A DNA stretch of 64,000 nucleotides from Gemmatimonadota bacterium (GTDB lineage: Bacteria > 4572-55 > J002). The first letter of the stretch is position 1. Each line of letters opens with the position of its first letter. Under the pieces are notes generated by a model. The model ran no database searches, was not told where the DNA came from, and was given only the letters and a program-made list of their open reading frames with translations. Positions 51,233 through 60,685 of the stretch are shown in pieces. The position numbers and the translations under genes are program-made. The stretch spans positions 25,939 through 89,938 of the forward strand of contig RFFQ01000003.1 of the NCBI GenBank assembly GCA_003697105.1, given 5' to 3'.

Positions 51233-54200
51233 TTAACGCGCTTCCAACACCCGCACTTGAATGGTCTCGCTATCATTGATTTCAGGGTGAAGCGGATCAA
51301 ATTGGAAGGTTTGAATTTCGCACCCATAGGTACCGGGGGTATCAAAATCATCATAACAGACCCGGAAGGTCGTTTGGAAGATACCGGTGGCATCGGTAAT
51401 ACCCGGCGATTCTAAGATGGTACCGCACTCTAGGGTATTCACGGCGACCACAATACCGCCCTGCGGCAATCCAAATTCATCAGTAGCTCGTACAAAAACA
51501 TCCACATCTTCACATTGACCCGGTTCAGATAGGGTCACAAACTGCGACAGCAACTGGACTTCCAAATAGAGAAACTGCGGAATACTAATATCGAAGAACA
51601 TCGGGGTCGTATTGACGACGGAGTCGCAGACCGCTGTTAGAAAGAGAGTTTCAAAAGCAGCATTACTGTTGGCATAGACATAGGTGTACGCAATACCGGG
51701 GTCGGGACCAGCACCCTGCCCGGATTCCCCGATGTCAATCGGCAGAACATTTGACGTCCAGGTGTACGCCGCAATGGTGGCAATGGGTGGGTCAACTGAC
51801 CAGTACACGACGGTGCTATCATCCACCGGATTGGTATAGACATCGCGCACTAAAGCACTACAGACCACGCGGAACACCCCGCCATTTGCCTCCATGTTGA
51901 TGAGGTCAAAACCAATGTCAATTCGATGGGGTGGGCCCGCGGCAATCGTCACATTACGGTACGTTTGCCAATTCTCCATGCCTTCGGCACGAACATCCAG
52001 CCGGATCGTACCCGGATTCGTGCCACTGAAGATGCTCACCCGGGCAATTCCGCCAATATCGGCAATCACAGACGTTTCATTACCGATGCCATCCAGATTT
52101 TCACCGCCATTGGGTCCAAACATGCGGAAATGAACAAGAGCATAGGGGATGGGGTTATTTTCCTGATCCAGGACTAACACTTGCACCACACATTCTTCCT
52201 GCCCGCCGGTATTTACTACTTGAATTCGCGGAGTGCTAAAGTAAACTTCCAGCGCATTGGGCTCCGGCGTCCAAGGGAGGATAGTGATCGGCGCCGTGGT
52301 GGCTTGCAAACGCCCTTCGAGGAAGGATGCCGTAACCTGAACCACAACCGCTTCTTCAATCGGTTCTTCAAACCCATCATGGAAGTTTACAATTGCCCGC
52401 CCTAAGGAATCCGTAACGGCAAAGGATCGGACAATGCCGATATTATCAGTCGTCGAGAAATAGATACGCTGTCCCGGCACCGGCTCATCTAACACGGTGG
52501 TCAAAGTAGCGGTAATTCGGCACGAGTCACCCACACCATCCGCATTTTGAACCGTGCGGTTGGTGGAAACAGTGAGTTGGAAGTAATCTTCCGGCGGCAA
52601 GATGGTAATTCGGACGGAATCTTGAAGACCCAACGAGTCGTTCCCTGCCAACACCCAGACTTCAGCCGGTTCGGTCGGCGGGATGTCAAAGCGTTCTTCA
52701 AAAATCCGGTTCAAAACCCCGTTGGAATTGGTGACCGAGGGGGCTGGACGAATCCCAATCAGACCCGGAAACTCCGCTAAGGAGCGTTCAGCAATGGAGA
52801 CATTGACCGGCACTCCCGCGAGAATGTTCCCGTCGCGGAACATCCGAATCCGGATGATTGAGGAATCCCCAATGCCACCGGCAATTTCGCGCGGAATCGC
52901 TTGTATGGTCATTTCATGAACTGCCGGTGCTAGGGTCACAAAAACGGAGTCCCGCACACCTAAGGTATCATTCTTAGCAATCACAAGGGTTTGCAAGGGG
53001 TGCTGCGGTACTGGATTTAATTCTTCACCCAGAAAATATTCCACAATCCCGTTGAAGTTAGTAGTATTCGGATTCTCTTCTTGCTCAGTAAAGAGATTCA
53101 CCTGACCGGCATAGGTATAATCGGTGGGACGTGCCGGAATGTATAAGTCCACCATGCGCCCGGACAGAGGGCTACCATCCCGGGTAAGATACGCCTGAAT
53201 AAGCGCAGATTCTTCTACCCCCGCTTTGATCCGGGTCGGAATGGCTGAAACATCAATGCTATAGGTTGCCGGTCGGACTTCGAGGGATGAGACCGCATAA
53301 GCGGCATTGCTAAAATTGGCAAAAATTTCGATAGAGAAGGGTTCGGTAATGGCGGACGCATTCAAGACGGGGCGGAAATACGTACGCGCCACACCTACCG
53401 GAATGGTTTCTTCCTCACCACCGGCACTGGTGCGCACATTACCGGGGTATAAACTGCCATAATCGGGTGTATTCAGGCTAAAATTAATCCACTGATTGGG
53501 TACAGCCACCCCATTGGCATCAATTAACGTGGCATCAATGGCAACATTTCCCGCATGTCCCGAATAAATAAAACGCGGATGGCTGAGAACCAAGCGATAA
53601 CCGGTCGGAGGAGGCAATAAGATAATCACCATAGAATCCGCCACCTGTGCATTACCGGCTCGAACTTGAACTGGTAGCGGTTCGGTGGGTGCATTTTGGC
53701 GAGTAAATCGATCCACAAGGTAAACGGAAACTTCACCATTGGAATCGGTTACATAAACCCCTTCATCGGGTCCGGGTCGAAGGGTAACATTGGAGGTATC
53801 CACACCGGACAGCCCAAAATCGATTTCGACGCCCGGGACGGCTCTGTGGTCAATATTGGTTAAAAGGGCTTCGATCCGGATGGAATCTCCAATACCGGTG
53901 TACATGGAATATACTTGTTCATTGGCGGCATTATAGGCTTTCAAATCCGCATAAATCGGCGTGGGCGCATCCTTAGAAAAAATAACATTAAAAAACTGTT
54001 GGACGTTATTATCCGTCTGGATGGTCACCGCAATGTTTCCAAAGATAGGGGTTTGGGTGCTTGGGTCCCGGTTTAGGATAGTTGCTTTGGCAATCCCCTC
54101 GCTATCGGTGATGGGTTGGGTGACAGCAATATCGCCTCGTTCGGCAGAAAAATAGACTTTAACACTATCTAACAAGCTAAGGTCTTGTGCTTTGACCTGT

Positions 54201-54427
54201 ACTTGCAGTTCAACACTGGTAACACCTTGCGTTTGAACCCGATAATTGGTACTGTCCGGACTCAGCAAGGAAATAAAGTACGGAATACGCGGTGTCGGCT
54301 CAACAATCGGGTTTGAAGAGACTTGTTTTTCCGGTTCGCGGGTATCGCAACCCATTAGACCAACGGTCAGGGTCGCCATCACCAGCATCAGGACAATCAA
54401 TAAAAAAGGTCGTTCAAACATATTCAT
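51233..54427 (-). CDS. Large lipoprotein with repeated bacterial Ig-like domains, inside the pil locus
   Basis: 1064 residues from the ATG at 54427 (AGGAGG 10 bases upstream). Lipobox VGLMGCDT gives a lipidated Cys near 27. The rest is a chain of about eight or nine 95-110-residue Big_1/invasin-like units; recurring marks are GVGDS/GIGDS(S/C)RI, LTxxxGxPVPGxxIxF, D-SxG-A and NxTxxxG. Such proteins reach across the outer membrane as adhesins or rods. It lies between pilQ and pilB and reads the same way, so it may be a pilus-associated surface or secretin-associated protein. Not a known core pilus component. Confidence 0.8.
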   Translation of the reverse strand: MNMFERPFLLIVLMLVMATLTVGLMGCDTREPEKQVSSNPIVEPTPRIPYFISLLSPDSTNYRVQTQGVTSVELQVQVKAQDLSLLDSVKVYFSAERGDIAVTQPITDSEGIAKATILNRDPSTQTPIFGNIAVTIQTDNNVQQFFNVIFSKDAPTPIYADLKAYNAANEQVYSMYTGIGDSIRIEALLTNIDHRAVPGVEIDFGLSGVDTSNVTLRPGPDEGVYVTDSNGEVSVYLVDRFTRQNAPTEPLPVQVRAGNAQVADSMVIILLPPPTGYRLVLSHPRFIYSGHAGNVAIDATLIDANGVAVPNQWINFSLNTPDYGSLYPGNVRTSAGGEEETIPVGVARTYFRPVLNASAITEPFSIEIFANFSNAAYAVSSLEVRPATYSIDVSAIPTRIKAGVEESALIQAYLTRDGSPLSGRMVDLYIPARPTDYTYAGQVNLFTEQEENPNTTNFNGIVEYFLGEELNPVPQHPLQTLVIAKNDTLGVRDSVFVTLAPAVHEMTIQAIPREIAGGIGDSSIIRIRMFRDGNILAGVPVNVSIAERSLAEFPGLIGIRPAPSVTNSNGVLNRIFEERFDIPPTEPAEVWVLAGNDSLGLQDSVRITILPPEDYFQLTVSTNRTVQNADGVGDSCRITATLTTVLDEPVPGQRIYFSTTDNIGIVRSFAVTDSLGRAIVNFHDGFEEPIEEAVVVQVTASFLEGRLQATTAPITILPWTPEPNALEVYFSTPRIQVVNTGGQEECVVQVLVLDQENNPIPYALVHFRMFGPNGGENLDGIGNETSVIADIGGIARVSIFSGTNPGTIRLDVRAEGMENWQTYRNVTIAAGPPHRIDIGFDLINMEANGGVFRVVCSALVRDVYTNPVDDSTVVYWSVDPPIATIAAYTWTSNVLPIDIGESGQGAGPDPGIAYTYVYANSNAAFETLFLTAVCDSVVNTTPMFFDISIPQFLYLEVQLLSQFVTLSEPGQCEDVDVFVRATDEFGLPQGGIVVAVNTLECGTILESPGITDATGIFQTTFRVCYDDFDTPGTYGCEIQTFQFDPLHPEINDSETIQVRVLEAR

Positions 54428-54503
54428 AATAGGTCACCCTCCTAACGGTATGGGATGGATGTAGGAAATCTCATTTATGCTCATGATGAAGCATCAATGG
54501 GGA

Positions 54504-55985
54504 TTATTCACCGGTAGATGCGTCTTGCTCCAGCATGATATTTTTTTTCTCTTGCAGATAGTCCATGTGCTGTTGAGTCGCTTTTTCGCGCATCTCATCT
54601 CGCATATCAATCATCGGGAAGTCCTCATGGACATCACCGTTGACCAGTTTACCATTTTTCAGGATATGGGGGGTGATTTCAATCAGCAGTTCGGTGCGTT
54701 TGGTTTCCATGCTGTTATACCGGAACCAATTACCGATCAAGGGCAAGTTACTGAAAAATGGGAGGCGATATTCCGTATTCACGTCTTCAGAACCGAGGAA
54801 ACCGCCGAGCACGACACGTTCACCATCTTTAACGATGACCGTAGTGGAGGCTTTACGCACTTTTGTACGAGGCAATTCGCCGTTGATAAGTTCCACCACA
54901 GAGCTTACTTCGGGGGTGACTTCCAAGGTGATGAAGCCATCGGCATTGACAATGGGCTTGATTTCAAGTTTCGTACCCACGTTTTCCCGTTCAATAGAAA
55001 AGCCGGTACCTCCACCGACCACAACGTTGGAGACGGTATATGGAATCGTTTCCCCAATGTGCAAGTTTGCTTGGCGGTTGTTCATGGTGGTCAAACGGGT
55101 ATCCGCCACGATTTCCGCCACGTTGTTTTTGAGCATAAAATCGAGGGTGACATCAAAGGCGGTCAATTGCCGGCTGAAATGGCCGATATTGCTCAAGCCA
55201 TCCAGAGGTTGGTAGCCTTGTTGGTCTGGCAGGATTTCAAAGTCACCCAATTCTTCAAACCGGCTTTCGCCAGCTTGGCCCAGCGTATAAATCCCTTCAG
55301 CCTCGGAATAACCGTTTTCAACCAAGATCGTGGTTAATTTGGTCAATTTTGACCAATCAATACCCATTTCGCGGGCATAGTTGGTCTCAACTTCAATAAT
55401 ACGGGTTTCCAACATAATTTGGAAGGAGGGTTTATCGATCTGATCGATAATATGGCGAATTTCTTCAATGGTTTTGGGATTGGTATTGATCAGCAACGCA
55501 TTCCCCATCGGCAGGGTTTGCACATTATCGGTCAGGTCTGCCAGCAGGTCTTTGACTTCTTCCACATTGGCGTGCTGCAGTTCGATCAAATAGGGTTTTA
55601 AGCCGACTTCATCATCTTTGGTCAGGGTCTCGGTGGAGGCAATCAGAAAGGAATTTCCGACAATTTCATAGGATAGACCGGAGGCGCGCACCACCAGATT
55701 GATGGCTTGTTCAATCGGGACATCTTGCAGGCGGATGGATAATTTTTGAGCTTTATCGACTCCGGGACCCGTGACGATATTAAAACCGCTCTGTTCTGCC
55801 AGAATGGCTAAGACGCTGGGCAGGTAGGCTTCATCGGCATCCAGAGAGACCGGTGTATTTAAGTTAGCGGCAGAAGCGCCGGCGCCGCCCTGTGCAAAAC
55901 CCACGAGCGGATAGCAAAGCATGAAAGAAACCAATAGAAACGGAAGAGGTTTTATCAACAGACGAAAATTAGCAATTGGGTTCAT
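54504..55985 (-). CDS. pilQ: Type IV pilus secretin PilQ
   Basis: 493 residues. Signal peptide ends at VGFAQ. STN-like domain (about 45-110; VSLDADEAYLPSVLAILAEQ and RLQDVPIEQAINLVVRASGLSYE are its two ends), one secretin N domain (about 125-190; LLINTNPKTIEEIRHIIDQID), secretin core (about 250-455) with VPxE-type EVTPEVSSV, VVLGGFLGSEDV and TELLIEITPHIL. It forms the outer membrane pore for the pilus. Shorter than proteobacterial PilQ because AMIN domains are missing. Confidence 0.92.
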   Translation of the reverse strand: MNPIANFRLLIKPLPFLLVSFMLCYPLVGFAQGGAGASAANLNTPVSLDADEAYLPSVLAILAEQSGFNIVTGPGVDKAQKLSIRLQDVPIEQAINLVVRASGLSYEIVGNSFLIASTETLTKDDEVGLKPYLIELQHANVEEVKDLLADLTDNVQTLPMGNALLINTNPKTIEEIRHIIDQIDKPSFQIMLETRIIEVETNYAREMGIDWSKLTKLTTILVENGYSEAEGIYTLGQAGESRFEELGDFEILPDQQGYQPLDGLSNIGHFSRQLTAFDVTLDFMLKNNVAEIVADTRLTTMNNRQANLHIGETIPYTVSNVVVGGGTGFSIERENVGTKLEIKPIVNADGFITLEVTPEVSSVVELINGELPRTKVRKASTTVIVKDGERVVLGGFLGSEDVNTEYRLPFFSNLPLIGNWFRYNSMETKRTELLIEITPHILKNGKLVNGDVHEDFPMIDMRDEMREKATQQHMDYLQEKKNIMLEQDASTGE

Positions 55986-55991
55986 TATGGC

Positions 55992-56549
55992 TTACCTTTC
56001 TTCGGTACGGGATTGTTGAACGGCACGTCGGGAAAGTAGCACAAGTTCTCGACCGTTGGGTTGTTGCAGGATTACCCGCTCCCGCTCGATCCGGAGAACT
56101 TTGCGACCTTCGATCTCGTCACCTTCTTTGACAATATAACTATTACCTTTATAGCGAATCACAGCCGTGCGCTCCGAGGAGGCAACAACCGTCGCATTGA
56201 GGGAGAACCCCTCCACCGCATTCAGTTGTTCTAAGCGCTTGCGTTCCTCTTCTCGCCGCCGTTCTTCTTCTTTTTTTGCCAGCGCCGGCGGGATGAACGT
56301 AATTACACGGGTCATCTGCAACGGATTGACTTGGGTCTTAAACTCTAAGGAATAGCGCTCGACCAAATCCGCTTCCAACTGCGAGACGATCCGTTCCAAG
56401 TCACTATCCAACCGTTGTGTTGCGGTGTCGGGTTCAATATGGCGAATTTGTTGGGCATTGCGGTGCAAATGGTACACGGAATACAACGCCAGCATTAGCA
56501 ATAATATCGCAAACAACGTAAAAATGTCTTTGGCTAGGTCTGACTTCAT
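55992..56549 (-). CDS. pilP: PilP-like inner membrane/periplasmic linker protein
   Basis: 185 residues: membrane helix (about 8-27), coiled linker (EERRREEERKRLEQL), and a C-terminal beta domain (SLNATVVASSERTAVIRYKGNSYIVKEGDEI then LRIERERVILQ are the GspC/PilP homology-region strands). It links PilNO to the secretin. The call rests on this domain and on its place between pilO (4-base overlap) and pilQ (6 bases). Confidence 0.75.
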   Translation of the reverse strand: MKSDLAKDIFTLFAILLLMLALYSVYHLHRNAQQIRHIEPDTATQRLDSDLERIVSQLEADLVERYSLEFKTQVNPLQMTRVITFIPPALAKKEEERRREEERKRLEQLNAVEGFSLNATVVASSERTAVIRYKGNSYIVKEGDEIEGRKVLRIERERVILQQPNGRELVLLSRRAVQQSRTEER

Positions 56550-57118
56550 AAGCTCTGATCTTCTTTCACAAGGGTCAAAGTACTGATGGTCAATTTCATT
56601 TCGTAGGTATCCAATTCGCGGTCTTTGCGGGGGGAGATAAAATCATAAGGGCTGTTTAACACATCAAATTTCTGGATGTTTGTCAGCCGTTCGGAACGTT
56701 CTAGCTCCGCCACAAAGTTTCCGAATTGCTTGTAATTACAGAGAATGTGAAGATCATGGGTGGTGCGGTAAAAGCGGTCGCTGGCAGTTTGTCGGGTGGA
56801 TTGGTTTGGTTCTACCGCAATCAAGGTAATGTTGTACTTATCCAGTACCGGCGTGAGGTATTTGAGGAAGTCTAGCGAGCGTTCCTTTACCAGCGAATCG
56901 CTCTGAGACATTGCCAAATTTCCTTCAATTAGCCGCGCCACTTCTTTCACTTCACGATTCAAAATCCGGGCACCGATCAGTTGTTCCTCTTGTTTTTGGA
57001 TTTCGTAATCCACATTACGAATTTCCCGTAGTTTGGCGTTGTACAGAACAAACGTGTAATAGAGAATCGCGGCGCCAATCAACACAAAAATCAAGGTAAA
57101 AACGGTGTATTTAGACAT
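56546..57118 (-). CDS. pilO: PilO-like pilus alignment protein
   Basis: About 190 residues from the ATG at 57118; an upstream in-frame TTG at 57130 overlaps pilN and is the alternative start. One N-terminal helix (YTVFTLIFVLIGAAILYYTF), coiled coil (about 28-70), then a ferredoxin-like fold domain (LDFLKYLTPVLDKYNITLIA, FGNFVAELERSERLTNIQ). It pairs with PilN in the periplasm. Sequence conservation in this family is low, so the call depends partly on gene order pilMNOPQ. Confidence 0.82.
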   Translation of the reverse strand: MSKYTVFTLIFVLIGAAILYYTFVLYNAKLREIRNVDYEIQKQEEQLIGARILNREVKEVARLIEGNLAMSQSDSLVKERSLDFLKYLTPVLDKYNITLIAVEPNQSTRQTASDRFYRTTHDLHILCNYKQFGNFVAELERSERLTNIQKFDVLNSPYDFISPRKDRELDTYEMKLTISTLTLVKEDQSL

Positions 57119-57122
57119 AAGC

Positions 57123-57758
57123 TTACTCAACTACCATCATTTGAGGCTCGGAAGAAGAGGCACTTGCCTCCGGTGAACGTACTTTACACACCAATCCAAA
57201 TTCGAGCACACGCTGTTCGCCGACATTGATGTGCTTGGAGAAATCAAAATCCACATCCAGAAAATCCGCCGACAAGGTGGAATCGGCCCGGATCGAGTCA
57301 ATCAATGCCAAGACAAAATCCAACTCCTTTTGGTCTTTGCGGACTTCAGTCAAGCCTTCCAATTGGAAGAGGTTGCGGTCTTGATCGTAAGACATTTTGG
57401 TATAAACCGCTTTCGCCGGAATCACCTCTGCGAGTGCCGCCAATTTTGGCGTCCAGAGCAATCGATTTTGCTCGAGTGCGGCGAGGACGCGGACATCTTC
57501 TTCAGATACATAGCGCGGACTTTTTTGTAACTGGCTCAGTTCCGCGTTGATATCCGCCAGTCGTTGCCGGCGTTCTGCCAATTTAGCGTTGATGTCCTCG
57601 TGATAGCGGTAGCCCCAGGCGAGAATCGCGCCCAACACCATAAAATACAGTAGCATCCAGACCCAGAAGAATCGCTTCCGGCGAGCTTCTTCCCGGCTTT
57701 CTAGTGCGACTTTGTTGAGATTGATTCTAAAACCAATCGTGGTTGAAAGTTCCGTCAT
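57123..57758 (-). CDS. pilN: PilN-like pilus assembly protein
   Basis: 211 residues from the ATG at 57758. The short cytoplasmic N-terminus GFRINLNKVAL corresponds to the INLLP-type PilM-binding motif; then a helix (about 30-52), coiled coil (55-100) and a periplasmic domain. The C-terminal tail SPEASASSSEPQ is low-complexity. Follows pilM after 102 bases that contain a terminator-like hairpin. Confidence 0.85.
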   Translation of the reverse strand: MTELSTTIGFRINLNKVALESREEARRKRFFWVWMLLYFMVLGAILAWGYRYHEDINAKLAERRQRLADINAELSQLQKSPRYVSEEDVRVLAALEQNRLLWTPKLAALAEVIPAKAVYTKMSYDQDRNLFQLEGLTEVRKDQKELDFVLALIDSIRADSTLSADFLDVDFDFSKHINVGEQRVLEFGLVCKVRSPEASASSSEPQMMVVE

Positions 57759-57780
57759 GGTTGCATCCACATTAAAAGTT

Positions 57781-57851
57781 CAAAAAATGAGGTTCCCCGG
57801 TGGTATGCGAAGACACACACCTCCGACAGGTTTCGCACCCACTGAGGAACC
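57781..57851 (-). terminator. Terminator-like hairpin between pilM and pilN
   Basis: Minus strand: GGTTCC (57851-57846) pairs with GGAACC (57796-57791), with GTGG/CCAC and TGCGAA/TTCGCA inner stems, followed by TCATTTTTT. Full passage is needed for pilNOPQ unless another promoter exists, so it probably sets the ratio of PilM to PilN. Confidence 0.65.
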
Positions 57852-57860
57852 AAAACAGAC

Positions 57861-58952
57861 TTATTCGCCGAATCGCAGTGCTAACCCAACCGCTTGCGCG
57901 ATTTGTGGTTCTTCACTGACACCCATGTTCCCCGGTAAGTTCATATATTCCAATGGGTTATAAACTGATACAGGTAAATGGAGTTGCCCCGAGAGAAACG
58001 CATCCATGCTGTGAATTTTCGCCGAACCGCCGGTCAGCAGCACCCGGGAAAAATCATTGCGACCCGATTCCTTGAAGTAGTAGCGCAAGGAGCGCCGGAC
58101 TTCGTCCACCAACATCTCTTGGGTCTGCTTTTCCGCCAAACTAATTGACGGACGGCTCATTTTGACCGAGGTCACCGGGTCATTATCATCAATATCGGCT
58201 TGCGGGAAAATCCCTTTGTCATATTTGATCTGCTCACCGACGCCAAAATCCACATCATACTCACGCATCAGATCATGGGTAAAGTGATTTCCACCGTAGG
58301 GAATATCGCGGGTAAAAAATAAGCCTTTACGGTGGTAAATCGCTAAGACAGACCGGGTCGCTCCGATATTTAGGATGACCACAATTTCATCATCATTGAC
58401 GGCATTGAGCAGGACATAGGAATTGACCAGCGCCAAGCTATCCACATCGATTACCGGAGCGGTCTCTTTGATACCGATTTGTTGCAATAACGCGGCATGT
58501 TTGGTGTATGCTTTGCGGGTCGTCACCACCAACAAGACATCAATTTTGCCTTGGTCTTTATCTTCACCTAAAATTTGGTAATCAAGGATGATTTCACTAC
58601 TACCAACGGGCAGGTGTTTGCGGGCTTCAAAACGCAGGGAGGATTCAAGTTCGTCTTCCGTGAGTGAAACCGTTTTAATTTGCTTGACACTAACGGCTTC
58701 ACCCCCAATGGAGGTGTAAATTTGTTTCAAGCGTTTGGGATCAATTTTGAGTCGCTTGAACACATCGGAGAGCGCCGAAACGTATTCGACGGTATTATCT
58801 TTTTCGGCATCATACTCTTTGCCTTCGGGGAAAATTTCTTGGATAGCATAATTGACCAACTTAACTTGATCATGTTTGCGTTCCAACTGTACGAGTTTGA
58901 TACTGTGGGTTCCAATATCCAAACCAACGGCAGTTTTTTTATTTCCAAGCAT
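57861..58952 (-). CDS. pilM: Type IV pilus assembly ATPase-like protein PilM
   Basis: 363 residues, FtsA/actin-like fold. KTAVGLDIGTHSIKLVQLER (phosphate 1), LNIGATRSVLAIYHRKGLFFTRDIPYGGNHFT (phosphate 2 and next block, split between LAIYH and RKGLFF), VLLTGGSAKIHSMDAFL (adenosine), and AQAVGLALRF at the end. Cytoplasmic partner of PilN; connects to the motor. Confidence 0.93.
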   Translation of the reverse strand: MLGNKKTAVGLDIGTHSIKLVQLERKHDQVKLVNYAIQEIFPEGKEYDAEKDNTVEYVSALSDVFKRLKIDPKRLKQIYTSIGGEAVSVKQIKTVSLTEDELESSLRFEARKHLPVGSSEIILDYQILGEDKDQGKIDVLLVVTTRKAYTKHAALLQQIGIKETAPVIDVDSLALVNSYVLLNAVNDDEIVVILNIGATRSVLAIYHRKGLFFTRDIPYGGNHFTHDLMREYDVDFGVGEQIKYDKGIFPQADIDDNDPVTSVKMSRPSISLAEKQTQEMLVDEVRRSLRYYFKESGRNDFSRVLLTGGSAKIHSMDAFLSGQLHLPVSVYNPLEYMNLPGNMGVSEEPQIAQAVGLALRFGE

Positions 58953-59005
58953 TCGACTATTGTTGTGCCTTTCTTTCGTAAGCTCAAAGGGTTAGGTGAG
59001 AGAAA

Positions 59006-59034
59006 ACCGGAACCACCGGACGGGCAGTTCCGGT
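59006..59034 (-). terminator. Terminator after the minor pilin genes
   Basis: ACCGGAAC (59006-59013) / GTTCCGGT (59027-59034), 13-base loop, followed on the minus strand by TTTTC. Lies 13 bases after the stop of the gene at 59047. Confidence 0.65.
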
Positions 59035-59046
59035 CAATCGATACGA

Positions 59047-60666
59047 TTAATCATTCACACCGGTCATTTCCCGCCAATTATAGCGAACATAAGATTTACC
59101 ACCATTTGCGTATTCAACTTCGATATAATCCGGTGGGGATTGGGTATAAAAGCGTTCATCATAGTGATAATCTTTATCGTGAAACCCGCCATGATTGCCG
59201 AAATTATTACAACCGGCATCCGAATAGGTACGGTGGACATACCCGCGATACCGTTGCGCAATGGCACCCCAAAATGTTAAGACGGTCCCCTCATGGGGTA
59301 GCTCATGCATCCACGGTTCATTAGATGACAACCGGGCGGCGTCCGTTTCTAACCCACACATATGTTGTACCGTAAACGCACCCCGGTCTTCTGGGTAAAC
59401 ACCATCACCCAGTGCCGCAATGGCGGCATTCAGTACCAAGCCCCACTCCTGACCCCGAAACCGAAACTGACGATTTGCCGCACTATTGGCAATGATCACC
59501 CGCTTTTCAGAGATAATCCCCAGATAATTTTTACTATTTTCCGGGGGTTTACCCAACATCCCACGTATAAAATTGAGGGTATCGGAATCAGCATAGTAAA
59601 GATGATCGCTGATGTAAATATTACCACTGGCACCCACACTTAAATTGCCTTTAAATACCCCTTTTAGTTCGACCACGCCATCAATAAACCAAGACCCTCC
59701 TTCGGGCCACTGGGGAATGCTAACACCGGTAAATAACGTATCGACAATCCGGTCAGCATGAGGACCGCCCGGTTGTCCCGCCCAGTCCACATGGTAGGAG
59801 AGAGGATTCCCCGGTTGGCGAAAGCGGTGGCGAGTCACTTTTGCTCGCCCGCTCCGTTTAAACTCAATGCGTACGGCAACTTCTTCTTCTTCTTGTGTTT
59901 CAGGGTTCCACCAGTGGGTTGAGAAGCGACGAATCGCATTGTTTCGCACATTTTCCGCATTGTGGGGATACACAATTGGTGGGACACCAAGTTCATACCC
60001 GCCCAGAAAGACTTCTTCGGGGTCTTCAGGACCTCCGCCCAGCGGATGCGTCCATGTGATATCTTCACTGGCACTTTGCACAAAATCCCGGAAAATCGGT
60101 GTTCGGGGTTGGGGCGAACTGCGAGTTGCCAGTGCCAGTTGGTCGTTGGTATATACTTTACCGGTAATATCATCACCATACCGGAAAGTGACCAGATCAA
60201 AATTATCCGGCTCGCGTTCGCTATCCGTAAAGTAAAAGTATTGAGCCAATGTCTCTTGGAGGTAATTGGCAATAGCGGTACGCGAGGTATTATCCGGTAA
60301 TTTACGACCGCGATCATCTGCTAAAACGGCATAGGAGGAAAAGCTGGGCATGCCATTTTCATACGTGGGGGTCATTCCGATAAACCCAATCACTTCTTCA
60401 CGCCGCCCATGCAAACTTTTGCGTGTCATTTTGTGTTCGGGGACTTTCCGGTGGGATAGATTACCGGAAGTTTCATTCATGACATCCTGAATGTTATTTG
60501 CCTGCTCCAACATGACTAACTGTTGCACCCGGTCGATCTCGATATCGACAACGTGCATGTGATACGCCGCCATTGCCAGATATCCGGCACTAATAAGCCC
60601 ACCAACCAGCAACAATGCCATAACCAACACAATGCTAAAACCATGTTCCGATGGGACATTCCGCAT
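59047..60666 (-). CDS. PilX-like minor pilin / pilus assembly protein with large C-terminal domain
   Basis: 539 residues from the ATG at 60666, set by a perfect ribosome-binding site. N-terminus MRNVPSEHGFSIVLVMALLLVGGLISAGYLAM resembles PilX-type proteins (G then F-S-I-V-L, without the usual Glu at +5). The large remainder has beta-helix-like features (DGVVELKGVFKGNLSVGASGNIYISDHLYY is the core block, about 310-340, split at KGNLS) seen in DUF4900-type proteins. No recognised enzyme motif. It probably caps or primes the pilus or displays a binding domain. Confidence 0.6.
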   Translation of the reverse strand: MRNVPSEHGFSIVLVMALLLVGGLISAGYLAMAAYHMHVVDIEIDRVQQLVMLEQANNIQDVMNETSGNLSHRKVPEHKMTRKSLHGRREEVIGFIGMTPTYENGMPSFSSYAVLADDRGRKLPDNTSRTAIANYLQETLAQYFYFTDSEREPDNFDLVTFRYGDDITGKVYTNDQLALATRSSPQPRTPIFRDFVQSASEDITWTHPLGGGPEDPEEVFLGGYELGVPPIVYPHNAENVRNNAIRRFSTHWWNPETQEEEEVAVRIEFKRSGRAKVTRHRFRQPGNPLSYHVDWAGQPGGPHADRIVDTLFTGVSIPQWPEGGSWFIDGVVELKGVFKGNLSVGASGNIYISDHLYYADSDTLNFIRGMLGKPPENSKNYLGIISEKRVIIANSAANRQFRFRGQEWGLVLNAAIAALGDGVYPEDRGAFTVQHMCGLETDAARLSSNEPWMHELPHEGTVLTFWGAIAQRYRGYVHRTYSDAGCNNFGNHGGFHDKDYHYDERFYTQSPPDYIEVEYANGGKSYVRYNWREMTGVND

Positions 60667-60671
60667 GAAGC

Positions 60672-60685
60672 GGATCACCTCCTTA
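60672..60685 (-). promoter_or_regulatory. Full-length Shine-Dalgarno site overlapping a stop codon
   Basis: Minus strand TAAGGAGGTGATCC, complementary over all 14 bases to the 3' end of bacterial 16S rRNA. Its TAA is the stop codon of the upstream minor pilin gene. It lies 5 bases before the ATG at 60666 and decides this start over the GTG inside it. Confidence 0.85.

Noticed and set aside
54477-55337. 286-codon open frame on the plus strand
   Set aside because: Antisense to the pilQ secretin gene; composition mirrors the pilQ codons and no motif is seen.
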